Assembly: GCA_023935145.1 (NCBI GenBank)
Contig: CM043700.1
Location: forward strand, 28,815,001-28,879,000
DNA length: 64,000 nt
Direction: 5' to 3'
Origin: Bretschneidera sinensis
Lineage: Eukaryota > Streptophyta > Magnoliopsida > Brassicales > Akaniaceae
A model generated the notes under the pieces. The model made no database searches, was not told where the DNA came from, and was given only the letters and a program-made list of their open reading frames with translations. Positions 1 to 12,346 of this stretch are shown here, one piece after another. The position numbers and the translations under genes are program-made. Within the stretch, counting starts at the first letter, position 1, and each line of letters begins with the position of its first letter.

Positions 1-600
1 AATGTCCATGTTAGGCCTAGTTGCTGGCTTAGAGTGGGAACAAAGCAAACCCAACTTCAAAACCAAACTCCATTTCCTCCAACACATAATGTCCATGTTG
101 AGAATCAATGTTAGCCCACCATAAGTAATTCCCAACCCAATCTAAGTCCAATAGTATTATTCAAGCCCATAGCTAGTTTGATGATGTAATTGCTTACAAT
201 TACAAAGTGGGGCAAAGTTAGGTATGTTGCTATTGGTGAGGTTGTGTGGAAGACAACATAATGAGGTGCTTAATGGGTGGTGTGGAAGACAACATAATTA
301 GGTGCTTAATGGGTTTGTGTGGTAGTAAATAAATTTAGTTTAATTATATGTGTGGTGTAGTTTTCATTTGGTTTGCTATAAATACTCAAGTCTTCAAGCC
401 TTGTAATTCATCAAGAAGAAAAACAAAGCTAAGTACTAAATAAGAAAAGCTTTGCTAATTGGTGTTTTGTGAGTTCTCTTTAGAGTGTTTTTATTTTCTT
501 CTTCCTAAAAATAGTTAGAGTTTTGTACTCTACTTATTCAACACCATATAGATATAACAAACAATATCATTTGATAACTAAATCAAGACTTTCAAGTAAT
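1..600 (+). mobile_element. LTR-like fragment (probable copia LTR tail)
   Basis: This gene-less stretch looks like the U3/R part of an LTR on the plus strand. A TATA-like TATAAATA near 379-386 is followed by a leader ending in short A-rich and 'tcatcaagaagaa' sequence, as in many plant copia LTRs. It contains a two-copy tandem repeat with a 36-bp period (244-279 and 280-315). No coding region or second LTR is visible and the left end lies outside the window, so a solo LTR or a simple promoter remnant are both possible. Confidence 0.35.
244..315. repeat. 36-bp tandem repeat, two copies
   Basis: Two consecutive copies of a 36-bp unit beginning gtgtggaagacaacataat. They differ at about two positions. 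They lie in the LTR-like fragment upstream of its TATA-like sequence. Confidence 0.8.
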
Positions 601-1309
601 ACCAAAAACTATTTTTTTCGCTCCGACACTGCTTCATCTTAGTTTCTATTATGTATTTCTTTTTCCCATTGCAATATTATCATATGTCATATGTTGTGGT
701 TAAACTCAAAATCTGATTATGCGGTGTAGAAAGTTCGATTGAAATTATGAGGTTTTGATTAGGTGGACGCAAACTTAGCTCAAGGAGTTAGACAACTTGA
801 TCGGTGTTAAGATTTTTTTTTTTTGTGTGAATCCCGAAGTTACTTGGTGTGAAGAGCAAACATCTTGGTGAACAAATAACTTGGTGGGTAAATTTTGATA
901 GCTATAAGATTATTGAAAATATTCACATATGAGTAAGGAGATATAGAAGACTAATCCCACACAAAAAAGAAATTAGATAAGTGAATGACATGTATGATGG
1001 TAGAACCAAAACCTATGGTCTTAAACTTTTCGGTTTATATGGTCTCCAACATCAAATATGGTACCTTCGTTTAGTGGACTCTCCAAACTCAAGTTTCTCT
1101 CAAATGTTGTCATCATGTTTAGGTACCAAACCAAAATTCTTGTATTATTGCGTAGCTGTTGATTGAGTGTCAGATTTCCAACCACACAAACAAGATTTTC
1201 AAATTATACAAAAGAATTATACATTTGTCTATGCCATTAACTAAGGGAAACCATATTGTGGTCGAAAAAAAGTACAAAAAATAAAATAAAAATTATTGTT
1301 TCATTTATA

Positions 1310-1540
1310 CTTCGTTTGGTATGAACTTAAGTATTGAATTCAATTCATTTGAAAATAAACTGAAACTGGAATTCATTTATAAATGAATTCACGCTTCATT
1401 TCAAATTAATGAAATTAGAATTCATTTATAAATGAACTCAAATGAATTTTTATGTTTAGTATAATTTAATTAAACTATAAATTTGAAATTAATTTTATAT
1501 TTAGGATCAATTAAAAATTCAATCTATTTTTTAAATTTTA
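1310..1540. mobile_element. MITE-like palindromic element
   Basis: An AT-rich stretch built from GAATTCATTT and its complement. A perfect 22-base palindrome occupies 1369-1390 and a near-copy follows around 1427-1450. No ORF is present. The structure suggests a foldback MITE, but I cannot fix its ends or a target-site duplication. Similar sequence recurs at 45370-45740. Confidence 0.4.
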
Positions 1541-2520
1541 TTTAAATACCCAACCAAAACTGTTAAGGCTATTTTTCATTCACCATATTGCTAACAGGCC
1601 CAACACAAGATGACAATAATATATGCTTGCAACTGGAAATAGAGATTAAAAATATGCAATTCACCAATTAAAGCTTAAAACATTGTTTGATAAGCTGGTT
1701 TTGTTCCTTTTAACTTGATAAAAACTCATCTCAATTAAGCTAACGTTACTTTACACTCAATTGGCAAATATAGAATCTCAAATTTATTTTTCAATTTTAT
1801 TTTCTTCTCTTGCCTTTTCTCAACAAAAAACAAAGGGTTAAATTCTTTTTTTTCCCTCTTTTTTATTGATATGAAATGAGGAGTGATAATCACCGGTGGA
1901 TACTGTAAACCCGAGGCCTGAAGGTTGATTATGATGGAAATGGGTTTGGCAAGAAAAGGAAGAAAAAAGTGTTGGTGAACTGCAAAATGATACATTTTAA
2001 CTTTTAAGTTTTGGTTTGTACCGAGCAAAAAGGGGGTCTTTTTCTTCCCACCAGCAAGCACAATCAAGCATCAAGTCTTACATTATAGAAAAAACATATG
2101 CATATTCCCTTCAATAATAAATTTGACAAATACCTTGGTGTGCCTTTTATTTGTAATAGAGCTTCTTCTTCCAACTTTCCATCTTCTTGTGGAAAAGGCT
2201 TCCACCAGACTAAACTCTTTGGTATAATCACAGTGGATCTAAATTTATCTGCGTGATTAACTCTCATTCAATCTGTTTTGTCTACAAACGTTTTTAAAAT
2301 TTTTGCTTTGCTTCCGTAATCTCCCAATTAGAAAACGTTATGCAAAAGATTAAATCGTACATTAGAGTTATATTTTTTTTACTGAAATTTTGTATGATTG
2401 ATTTATTACATGAGTTTTTTTTAATAATAAAATCTGAATTTGAATTTTATTTTTTGAAAAAAAACTTCATAAACTTCATAAGAAACTTCAAGTTTTGCCA
2501 TAAAAATAAAACTCACTTTG

Positions 2521-2747
2521 TTAATTTGGACATGGTCACTCATCCTAAAGTATTGGGTGGATTGGGTATTAGGAGGTTGGCTTTGGTTAATCAAGCACTC
2601 CAAATGAAACAAATGAGGCTTATCTTAGAAAATCCTCAAAACTTGTGGTCTTCCGTGGTTCAAAGTAAATATTTTCCCAATGGAAATCTTCTTAAGGGTA
2701 TGTTTGGTATGGTGATGCAATCAAAAATACATGTTTGCTTTGGTTAG
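2521..2747 (+). pseudogene. LINE (non-LTR retrotransposon) reverse transcriptase fragment
   Basis: About 70 codons translate to a segment with KVLGGLGIRRL, VNQALQMKQMRL, NLWSSVVQSKYFP. This is the pattern just past the palm domain of plant LINE reverse transcriptases, leading into the zf-RVT region (GGLGIR..., then LW...V...KY). Only this scrap is present; catalytic motifs, endonuclease and poly(A) tail are absent. It is a dead 5'- and 3'-truncated relic. Confidence 0.7.
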
Positions 2748-4821
2748 GAAAATTCATTGGAAAAATTCACAATTATTTGTTTCATTGGATCCTCTCGATA
2801 GATGTACTACTCCTTGCACTTTCTTTGGAGTGTAATATGATACATTCTCTGCAGTCTAAATTTTTTTTTTATAATAATACTCTTAATTAAATTGTATTTT
2901 CAAAAGCACTCATTTTCAATTAAGGTCATTGTAAATTAAACAAACAAGAAAATGACAATAAAAATTTTAAAGTGCTAATAACACCCTCCAAAAGAATTTT
3001 GTCAAATTATTTTCAAGAGACTGGAATCTTATTGGCTAAACTTTCAAAATTTGAAGCCTGTGCTACACTTGTGTGTATTAGCTAGGAGTAGTATAAGATT
3101 TGAAATTCAGACAACATGCATTATTTATGTTAACAGCCAAAGAAGAAAAAAGGAGTTGTAACAGTGCTGAGGAGTTAAGTACATTTATGGTAGGCACCAA
3201 AAGTAAAGGAAACACAACACAGATATACACTTTTGCAAGAGTCCTGTGACAGCATTTAAACAATAAACATGTCATTTTTGTAGCTTAATTGGAGTAGTAA
3301 ATTTTATGCCACTCACTGATTGAACCAATGTACCTTAATAAATGGGAAAACTTCCAATTATAACTTGAAGAAAAAAAATTAGAAAAGAAATGTGAATCTT
3401 TCTAATTTTTTCTTATCAATGGAAACAATTGTCTTTATTTTCTTTTTATTTCCTCTTTCTCTCCCTTTTTCTTGTTTTTCATTTTTACTAATCATATTTT
3501 CTTAAGATCTACAAGCAAAACACACCTCTCCTCAAACTCCGAGCCTTCAAAGCATTAGAGGTCTGATTAGATAATTTTGGTTTATTTAAGGTCTAAATAT
3601 CGGCCTTGATCAATCCAAATATCATTTCTGATACTATTTACAGTACATATCTGAGATATGAATCGACACATTTATCAGATCAGTATCATACATCATCTCG
3701 ACAAAATAAAGATCCAAACACTCCCTTACATGTAGTTCCCTAAAAAGAAATCAGAAAATGAAACGGTAAATAAAAGATGGTACTAAGTACTAACTAACTG
3801 AAGGTAGTTTTCTCAACAGTACCCAGTTCCCATTATGCAACCTACCTAGTTACCTTCCCTCGTCAATGTCTTGATTTTGAACAGATTCGCTTCTTTTGTA
3901 GTATTATGCTAAACGCGTACGACCTTATAACCAAATCCACCCGTAATAATATTTTCTAAGGATCTCACTGTGTCTTACACCCCCAATAATAAACAAAGTC
4001 CTGAAAACACTCATTGTTTTCAAAGAAATCCAGTGTGCATCACAACGCCACCACAAAGTCAATGCACCGACTGGTTTAGTCCTCTTTTGTGGATCGGGCT
4101 CACCGCTAGCTCACTTGCAGGTGAGAGTTCTCTAGATTTGTTAATGGGTCTCGATGATTGTCTCCTTTTGTGATTATCTTTACAATTTACATGCATTTTC
4201 TCAACTGGCTTTTTCTTTTTGCACTCTGATTTGGGTTTTGGATAGAATGTGAACGAGGAAGAATTGGGTTGATCAATGCTGAGAAAGAACAACGTAGGAG
4301 CTCAGGTACTTGATCGTTCCCTTTGATTTGTTGAGCTGTCGTTTGCATCAAAAAGGAAAAGAACGTGTTTTTATGCCTACCTTAAAGGTTAAATGACGGT
4401 AGATAAGTAGTTATGCCTCTCAATTATGGAAGTTAGCCTTTTAATTAATGTTTGACTCCAATAACATTATTAACTGAGGCATCTGTCTCTAAATTCATGA
4501 TTGAATGAGAAACTTATGAGAATCTAGGAATTGGATCTTTCAAAAAGGGTTTGAAAATTTCAAAAGGAGAATGATCTAATCAGTATCTATACAAATTGTT
4601 TTGTTTACTGTGGCGGCAACTGATTGTTTGTTTTGCTTGCATCTTCACTGACACAGGGCCGAACAAGTATTGTTTTTGTACAATCATTGAAAATTTTGAT
4701 TAGAATATCCCAGCCCATGTAAGTATTATATGAGGACTAAAATGGTATTGGTGGATTTAGTTCTTAAAGAGTATCAGTCATATCGTATGACCTTTTCAAT
4801 GTAATTATCTGGTCACAGAAT
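2748..4821 (+). other. Intergenic region and probable 5' leader of the TRM-like gene
   Basis: No gene with family resemblance is seen here. The TRM-like start codon at 4822 lies directly after an acceptor-like cacag (4814-4818), so an upstream noncoding exon is likely. Candidate donors are CAG|gtgaga at 4121 and CAG|gtactt near 4304. The short ORFs in this interval do not resemble known proteins. Transcript data would decide the real leader. Confidence 0.35.
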
Positions 4822-7800
4822 ATGCCTCAAGACAGTCTGAGATCAGTTGTCTACAGATCATTTCTCACATGCGATGATCCGAAAGGAGTTGTAGAATGTG
4901 GAATAATCAGAAAATCCAAAAGTGGTTGTGGAAAAATGGAACATAAGATCGAAGGACAAAAAACAAAGGACTGGAATACATCTTTGGCACACAAGTCAGA
5001 GAAAGAGAAAATGGTCCCTAAAGAGATCACAGAAGAGTTTCGTAACAACCCATCTTCTTTGCAGCTCTTAGAGGTGTCTAGAGGAGCTCAGAAGCTGAAT
5101 CAGATGATTGACTCATGGTCTAAGGGGCTGAGCTATGATGGGCAGTCTAAAGATTTGTTGAAAGGAACTCTCGATCTTCAAGACTCCCTAGTCATGCTTA
5201 ACAAGCTGCAAGAAGCATCACATTTTATGGCAAAGTTGAAGAAGAAACAGAAGGAGAAATCTGAAAGGGGGAGAATTGATGAAGTAGGGATTGAGAGATC
5301 GAGTTCAGATCGATTGGGAGACCATAATTACCATATGGGATTCCAAAAACCACGGTTTTCAGTTGATGGGTCATCCAGGGATTGCCATGAGGAACTTAGG
5401 AAAGTGATCAGAGAGAGCCTTGCTAGGCAGAATCTATTGCCTAACACAACAACAGAAGAAAAGAATCGCTTTCATAGAAGAAACTTGGACTCAGCTTTTG
5501 AAATCCCCTCCTCAAGATTGAGTCAGTCTTCACTGGTTCATACCAACAACTTCAGCTCTATTGACTCCTCCCTATCATCAGCAACTCCACCAAAGAAAGC
5601 AAAAGGCCCAAATTTGATTGCCAAGCTCATGGGTTTAGAAGAACTCCCTGCAAGAGCATCGCAGAGCTCTCTCTGTAAACAGTCAGAAAGCGAGAAAAGT
5701 TCAAATCAGCGAAGGCCTATCTTTGATATCGATATGCCAAAGTTAAAGCCTTCATCAGTAGTTCAAAAGGAGGATCATGAGCAGAAAACACTGAAGGAGA
5801 TTCTTGAAACCATGCAATTTAAAGGACTACTCAAAAGCACCTCTGTCAAAGATATTGAGCCTCAACCACACCATCCCATTGATTCCCATTCCAAGCAGAG
5901 ATTGATTGATGATTTCCCACCTATCGTACTTATAAAACCTCGACGTGTTCCATGCATGGAATCGGAAGAACCCCAGGCACTAATGTTTTGGCAAGAGGGA
6001 GCACTGGACGCAAATATGATGCTCAGAAAACCAAAAGGAAGAGAGGAGCTTTCTTCAGAAAAAGTTGACCGCAAAGACCAGGCAAAAAAGTCCAACAAAA
6101 TAAGCAGAAAAATGGAAGCAGAAGAGACTCCGATGAAGAAGCTTAGCCAGGAAGGAGCTAAAGACTGCAAAGAGATAGTTGGTAAACCAAAAGAAAAAGA
6201 AATCAAGACTAAGCAAAAGGCTTCTATTAAGATGAAAGCTTCTAGTACCATAACTCACAGACCACAGAGAATGGAGGCAGTTGACAAAAAAGCCAATAAG
6301 ACCTTGAAGGCAACAGTCACTAGCAAACAACCAGTACAGAAGGACATTGCAAAAGCTAAAAATGTATCCGGACCTCAAGATCAAGTTAAGGTGACCCCTG
6401 CAAAGGCCAAAAAGCCTGAAAGTGGATCAAATGTTGCTAAGAAACAAATTCCACGGCAACGAAGTTCTGTTCCAAACTCCATCTCAAATTGCACAACACA
6501 TACTATAGCTCATAGCTCTAGTGATAGGAACAAGAGTTTTTTCCAGAAGGAAAAACCAGTGACTGAGCCTACAGCAACTAAATTTACTGTGAGTCTTCCT
6601 TATAGTTCTGATATATATGATGAAGTCATAATGCACTTTCTTTTTGTATTTTTTTGCTTCTGATTTTATGCTCAGCTTATTTTTTAGGATTCATTAAATT
6701 GGATTTAGACGTACGAGAATAAGAAAAGCAAACTCCAGACTTTGACACAACCATTAAGCTACAAAGGACATATTTTGAATTTGTGAAAATTGATTCAGCC
6801 TATCACCTGTGCAGACCGAGAATGTAGGGTGCAAGGAAGATGAGAAGGTAAACAACCTTGCTTGTGAGCATGGTTCTGTTTTGTTAGGAAACAACACTAC
6901 ACCAGCAGACCAAATCTTTTCAAATGAATTTCCGATTGGAGGTAACCCTATTTCCTTAATACCCTGCTTGTTGTGCGCTAACTAAATTCTGTTGATTAAC
7001 TTTGTATTAGCTATCTGAAAAAAGAATTGTAGCTTCCATTGAACTAGACACATTCAAGAAACGCAACCAATGCTGGTGGGATGAAGGTCATACCAGTACT
7101 CTGTACTTCCTTCATCAATACCATTAAGAAAACTAGTCTTGTAATTATTTTGATGGAACAAGTAGAAACTGTGCCAAAAGTTACATGTAGAAGCTGCACT
7201 AGATTCATATGTTGTTTGCCCTCTAAGTAACAATGCAGAACGTAGATGTAATTCTGATGATATATATTTTCAATTGTAGAAAATTGCAATGACAGCGAAA
7301 GCTCTCTTTGTGATAATGTGCCACCAAACTCCGAAAATGACAAGGATCTTGAATCTGTTGAAGAAGTTCACAACAATCTTATTGGAATCGATAATAAAGG
7401 CTTCCAGACTGAAACTAGTCTGAAAGTTTTGCTTTTGACGGCACCAGCTTTTCTCATTCATGCGGAGGAGCTTTTTGATTTCGATGTGAATGGTGCTACA
7501 ACCTTACAAACATTTGGCAATGGCATCTGCAATTTCATGATGTCCAATCAAAGACTCTTGATGGATTGTGCTAATGAACTTATTGAACGTAGAAGTCTTC
7601 CTGATTCAGGAGTACTTCGTACTCTGTTTCAAAGCCAGATGGGGATATTCAAAATCTGTATCTCTCTTGATCAATTGTTGGAGGAAGTCTGTGACGGAGT
7701 TGAGACTTTGAAAAGCTATAGTAAATTTGCCGGCGACCACCATCCCACTGATAGTCATTACGCAATGTTGGATAGAGATATAAGATGCAAAGGAGTGGCT

Positions 7801-7917
7801 AGTGGAATATGGGATTTTGGTTGGAGGAATGGATTTTCCATTGATGATACCGAGCAAGTTGTGAATGACATAGAGAAACTAATTGTAAGCCAGTTGATTG
7901 AGGAGATTTTCTCATAA
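4822..7917 (+). CDS. TRM-like protein (VARLMGL/DUF3741 and DUF4378 domains)
   Basis: Three exons fit in phase: 4822-6588, 6815-6941 and 7280-7917, giving 843 aa. The N-terminus (MPQDSLRSVVYRSFLTCDD) is conserved in one plant subgroup of this family. A PNLIAKLMGLEELP motif near residues 265-280 is the VARLMGL signature. A long basic, Lys-rich middle follows, and the last exon is a DUF4378 domain ending LIVSQLIEEIFS. Known TRM (TON1-recruiting motif) proteins, including LONGIFOLIA, act at cortical microtubules in cell shape and division-plane control. That role is inferred from family membership here. Donors are gtgagt (6589) and gtaacc (6942). No frameshift or stop is visible, so the gene looks intact. 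The start is chosen by family conservation. Confidence 0.87.
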
Positions 7918-9355
7918 TTTTCTTCGCAGTATGTGTTCGTTTAGATATATATAGGTTGAAGAGGTAAGTGTAGCAGCCTCCTGTAAATAAGTGACTTTGG
8001 TTAATACAGTAAGGAAGAATTGAAATTTGTTGGTTAGGCAACCCCCTGTTAGCAGTCTGGTTCTAGAAACACAATCAGATTCCCAGAGTGGAATTTTTGC
8101 TGCTAGTAGTGAATCTAGTGATAAGAGTGCATGCTACCATTTAGGCCAGTGTAGATAGAAAGGATAACTTACATATATAGTATTTCCTACTTCCAGGCAA
8201 AAGAGGTCAATGATCTCGAGTACTTGCCTTAATTTAGCAGATCAGTCTGTCCTTCATCTTAGTGCGTATTTAGATTCATAAAAGTGTCTTTGGATGTGAT
8301 TTTCTTCGGTATAAGAACAACATTTTTACAAAAATTATTTCACCGTTTGCTTTATATAGCTCTTCTCCTTTTTCCTTTTTTTTTATTTGCTGAACCAACC
8401 CCTACACATCGGATAGGAGCTGGCATCGATCAAATACCACCATCTATGTCGACGAGGGAATCGGTAACTTCAAATTGAGAATTGACTTGGGAATCGATAG
8501 GAGAATGACTTGATGGATATGGGCAATAATTGGTAGGAGAGAAACGAGATAGAAATGGAGAAGAAAAAAAATATTGATTTTTCTTGTGTTTTGGTAAAAA
8601 TGATAAAAAAAAATATATGTAAAAAAATAAAATAGCTCATTTTACTATTCACTTTTCAATTACAATTTTAAAAAGCTTAAAGAAAAAATAAATCTTTTTA
8701 TTTTCTCTTCTCTCACAATCAAGAGAAAATATTTTCTCTTCTCTCACAATCAAGAGAAAAATACTGTCATCTCCTTATTTCCTCTCCTCTTTTCTTTCTC
8801 CCACTTCACTTCAGCACACGTGAATTATTGTGAGGTGAATATTCAATTTGGATAACAAAGTTTTTGTATCATACTGCGGAGAGTCTCGTCAAATGCGACA
8901 GACGTATTGTAGTTTTGTCCAAACACTAAGGCCCATCTTATACTTTATTACATTCTAAAAGACAATGAAGAAAAAGGGCCCCCTAACAATTCTATCTGCT
9001 ACGTAATACTAATGATGTTTTTAGAAGAATCTTTAAAGTGATAACCACTCTGGAATAAACAGATAGATTCCTAATTGCAATCAGGTGTTAAATTAAATGT
9101 TTCATGAACGAAAGAAGAAAAAAGCTAGTAAACCAGCACAAAACATATATAATAAAATTGAGGAAATATAGAACTGGTTTGGTAATTAAATTTAAAAAAA
9201 AAGATAAATCTAGGGTACTATGTATACCATTTATACAAAAAGAAATATATATATATATATGTGCAACAGCAACAAGCATATTTCATTCCAAGAAGATGAA
9301 TAACAGTCTCAAGTGAGGCTATGATCTTTCTTGAAATGGTAACTAGCACTAGGAT
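7918..9355. other. Convergent intergenic region between TRM-like and LC8 genes
   Basis: Contains the presumed 3' UTRs of two convergent genes. Between them lies AT-rich sequence with T/A homopolymers, a tandem repeat of small palindromes (8701-8761) and a short (TA)n run near 9246. No ORF with family resemblance was found. Confidence 0.5.
8701..8761. repeat. 31-bp tandem repeat whose unit is itself a small inverted repeat
   Basis: Two copies, at 8701 and 8732, with a 31-bp period. Each unit pairs TTTTCTCTT with AAGAGAAAA around an 11-base loop, so single-stranded copies would form two adjacent hairpins. Function unknown. Confidence 0.8.
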
Positions 9356-9705
9356 TTAGGAGGAGGCTCCCTTGAAGATAAGGAAATTGAGTGTCTCCAG
9401 TGCAAAATATATGAAAGTGCCTTTTGTGTGACTGAAGAAACAACCAAAATTTGAACCCACCACACACTGCCATCCACCACCACCATACATCTTGTCAAAT
9501 TCCTGCCAAAACCCAAAATAAATCAAACAATCAAAATTCAGAGCTTTAATAATTGTAATAATATTACCTTCTTGATGTGGGCAGCAATTGAGATGCAGTC
9601 AGAAACATCATAGAGATCAAGCGCTTGAGAGGCACATGCCATGGCTTGGATCTGCATCTTCTCTGCCATGTCTGTTTCCTTTATCATTGCTTTTCCTTCC
9701 AACAT
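9356..9705 (-). CDS. Dynein light chain LC8-type protein
   Basis: Two exons on the minus strand: 9568-9705 (46 codons) and 9356-9502, joined in phase 0 for 94 aa. The protein starts MLEGKAMIKETDMAEKMQ. It has the LC8 core: alternating hydrophobic helix residues, AAHIKKEFDKMYGGGWQCVV, then NFGCFFSHTKGTFIYF and a final FLIFKG strand. In animals LC8 is a dimeric hub that binds short linear motifs. Land plants lack cytoplasmic dynein motors, so plant members probably act as dimerisation hubs, for example at nuclear pores. Length matches the short plant subgroup. The intron after KK is where other plant members are split, from memory. The gene looks intact. Confidence 0.9.
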
Positions 9706-12346
9706 GATATCTCTCTAGCTCCAATCTTAATTACTATACAAAGGATATTTCTCTTTGTTCTATGATTATGCTTGTAGTTGTACTCAGTCTTAAATCTCAA
9801 TAACCCGAGAAGCTTTTCTCTTCCTTCCACAATATACTAATACTTGTAATACACACACATGTATATGTATATGATGTGGAAATGACTGGTTTTACTCTTA
9901 TTCGGAAAGAGAGTTTCAAAATGGCACGTAATTCAACCTGTTTTGTACACTTTTCTTTTCTTCTTTTGTCTCTATCCCAATCTCCCTTCCGACCATTTTC
10001 GTTTACTCCGTCTTCGTCTTCATCCCACTAAACTTCTCAAAACTTCTAAATCTAGAGTTTTAGGTGGGTGTTTAAACTATAGTTATAAATTTCTAATCAA
10101 TAAAAAAAGTGATGTGTACATTCATTGTAAATATTAAAAAAAAAATTAAAAATTAAAATAATAATTATTTAAAATTTTGATTTTTAAGATGTTTAAATAA
10201 TATCGTCTTAATTAGTAGAATAATGATTTTTGTATGTTCACTATAAACACTTAAAAAAACTTAAATAGATTTTTTTTCAGAAGCATTTGAATAGCAATCA
10301 TGAAACTTAATAAATGCTAAAAAAAAAAAAATAAGTAATTAAAATTTCTTATTATTAGTCGAGATTTGAAAAATGCCATGATGAAATTATTTTAGACTAT
10401 TAGGAGATGCAAAATCAGCTGGTTGAAAAGTATTTTAGCGTACCAAATAATTTATGTCATACAATGGAGGGGAAGGTTTTTAATTTTTAGCGAGAGGACT
10501 CTAGTCCGATGAAGAGTACATACAAATCGTTTTGGTCATATAATTTAATTACTTTGTATATATTTGGATTGAAGAAAAGAAAAAAAAAATATATGTATCT
10601 CTTTATAAAATATTAAAATTAATTAAAAATTACACATCTATTTTTTTATTTATCCAAACACAAGATAAAACTCGGAATAAATTTTGTTAGAAGTTGCACT
10701 AATAAGTTTTGTGCAATTGATGAAAAAGTAAATCCAAAACTTACATTAACAAAGCGTTTTATTTTGACTCGTTTTTTCCGATTATGACTTAAATCAATTT
10801 GGGTTTGGAAAGGAAGTTTGTCTGAAATGAAATGTACCCAAGTCTGGAAAAAGAGTTCATGGGGTCAGCTCAAAGCAAGTTTGTGAAGCTGATGGTCTAC
10901 TTGGAGCAAGCCTAACAAAAATATTGTAAAGTCTAAATGTTTGTGAAGTTGATGTGGTCTACGCGGCTTTTACACAGGATGGTCTGTCTTCCAGCACTAC
11001 AAATGAGACGTGTTCAAGGGGCGTTGACTCAACGGATCATAAAAGAAAATAATCTAATAGCGTTTTACATTTCATCTTCGGTGTTGTTACTTGTTGTGGT
11101 TTTAGTGAAAATTAAATTATGGATCTACTAAATTCTAATTACATTAATTTAAAAATTAATTCAAAACAATATCATTCTTTAATTTTGTATATAAAAAAAT
11201 ACATGATTTTTAAAATAAAATTACTCATTCAAATGATGCCAAATTGCCTCGTCATTTCTCAAAACGAAAAATATTGTAATTAGTGATATTCTTTGTAAGA
11301 TAGTGTATTATATCATTTGACGTAATTGATTTAAAAAGAATTTGATAAAAAAATTCAACTTTAACTTGATAAATCATACGTAAATCATCAAAACATATAT
11401 GGAGAAATTGATTTGTGATGGATTTCGATTCATTTGATGCATTAATTGTTAGTTTATTTGAATTATTGATGGAAATCGTCGAAGCGTAATTAGTTTTTTC
11501 TCATTTCTCTAAATTCACGAGTTTTTTTTGTTTATACAATTAATCATTAGGTTTATTTTTTGAAATTTAGATCAATGTATGTTTATTTATTTATAATTAA
11601 ACACTTGATTATAAATGGTTATTAAAGAAAATTAAAGAAAACAATGGGTTGGAAGATTAAAATTGTTTCTTACTATGTCTTGTTTAAAATATTCATATTT
11701 TTGCATTGAATCGTGAAATTGATTAATGGATTTTGTTACTCGAAATCTTATATCACTAGCTATTTGGTTTGCTTAGATTGAAAGAAAGGAATGACCAGTT
11801 AGGTTAAATTGGAATCTGCAATCCAATTTTACTAATAACCCATGGTAAAATACCCTACAAATACCGCTTCATAGAATTTTATCTTTTCAAGATAAAAAAT
11901 TTGATATGTTATTTATGAAAGTATTTCTCAGTAGTAATTTTTAAAAATGATTACAGATGTGCCCCTTGAAACAAAATGCTGGCACCTAATCATCGGCAAC
12001 AACAGCTCAGCACAACTCCACAAAAGAGAGGTAACCCGGAATAAATACTTTGAATAATCCGCCCTTAACTTAGCCCTTAATTAGTGGTACAAACACACAT
12101 TTTCTTGAAGTCCTCACATGCAGATGCAAATATAAGTAGCCCCTCATTATTTTAATCCCCTAATTTAAAAAAATATTCAAATAATCCACATTTTTAACAA
12201 CAACAAAAAAAGGAGTTCTATGTCTTCTCCAAATCCTCTCTCTAACATTAACAGGTTGTGTAAAGTGCAGCGGAGTCGTAGCTTAGGGTTTGAATTTTGA
12301 CTTTGTAAACGTTGACGTTTTTTCTTTTCTGGTTTGGGGTTTGGTG
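9706..12346. other. AT-rich intergenic region
   Basis: About 2.6 kb separates the divergent LC8 and COV-like genes and must hold both promoters. It consists of AT-rich sequence with many homopolymers. An ORF at 10937-11131 has no recognisable similarity and no coding context. The last 150 bases before 12347 look like the transcribed leader of the COV-like gene. Confidence 0.5.

Noticed and set aside
5862..6384. Minus-strand ORFs of 109-129 codons
   Set aside because: They lie opposite the Lys-rich part of the TRM-like exon, whose codon bias opens antisense frames.
10937..11131. 64-codon ORF with a hydrophobic C-terminus
   Set aside because: No family resemblance, AT-rich non-coding setting, and no splice or promoter context.
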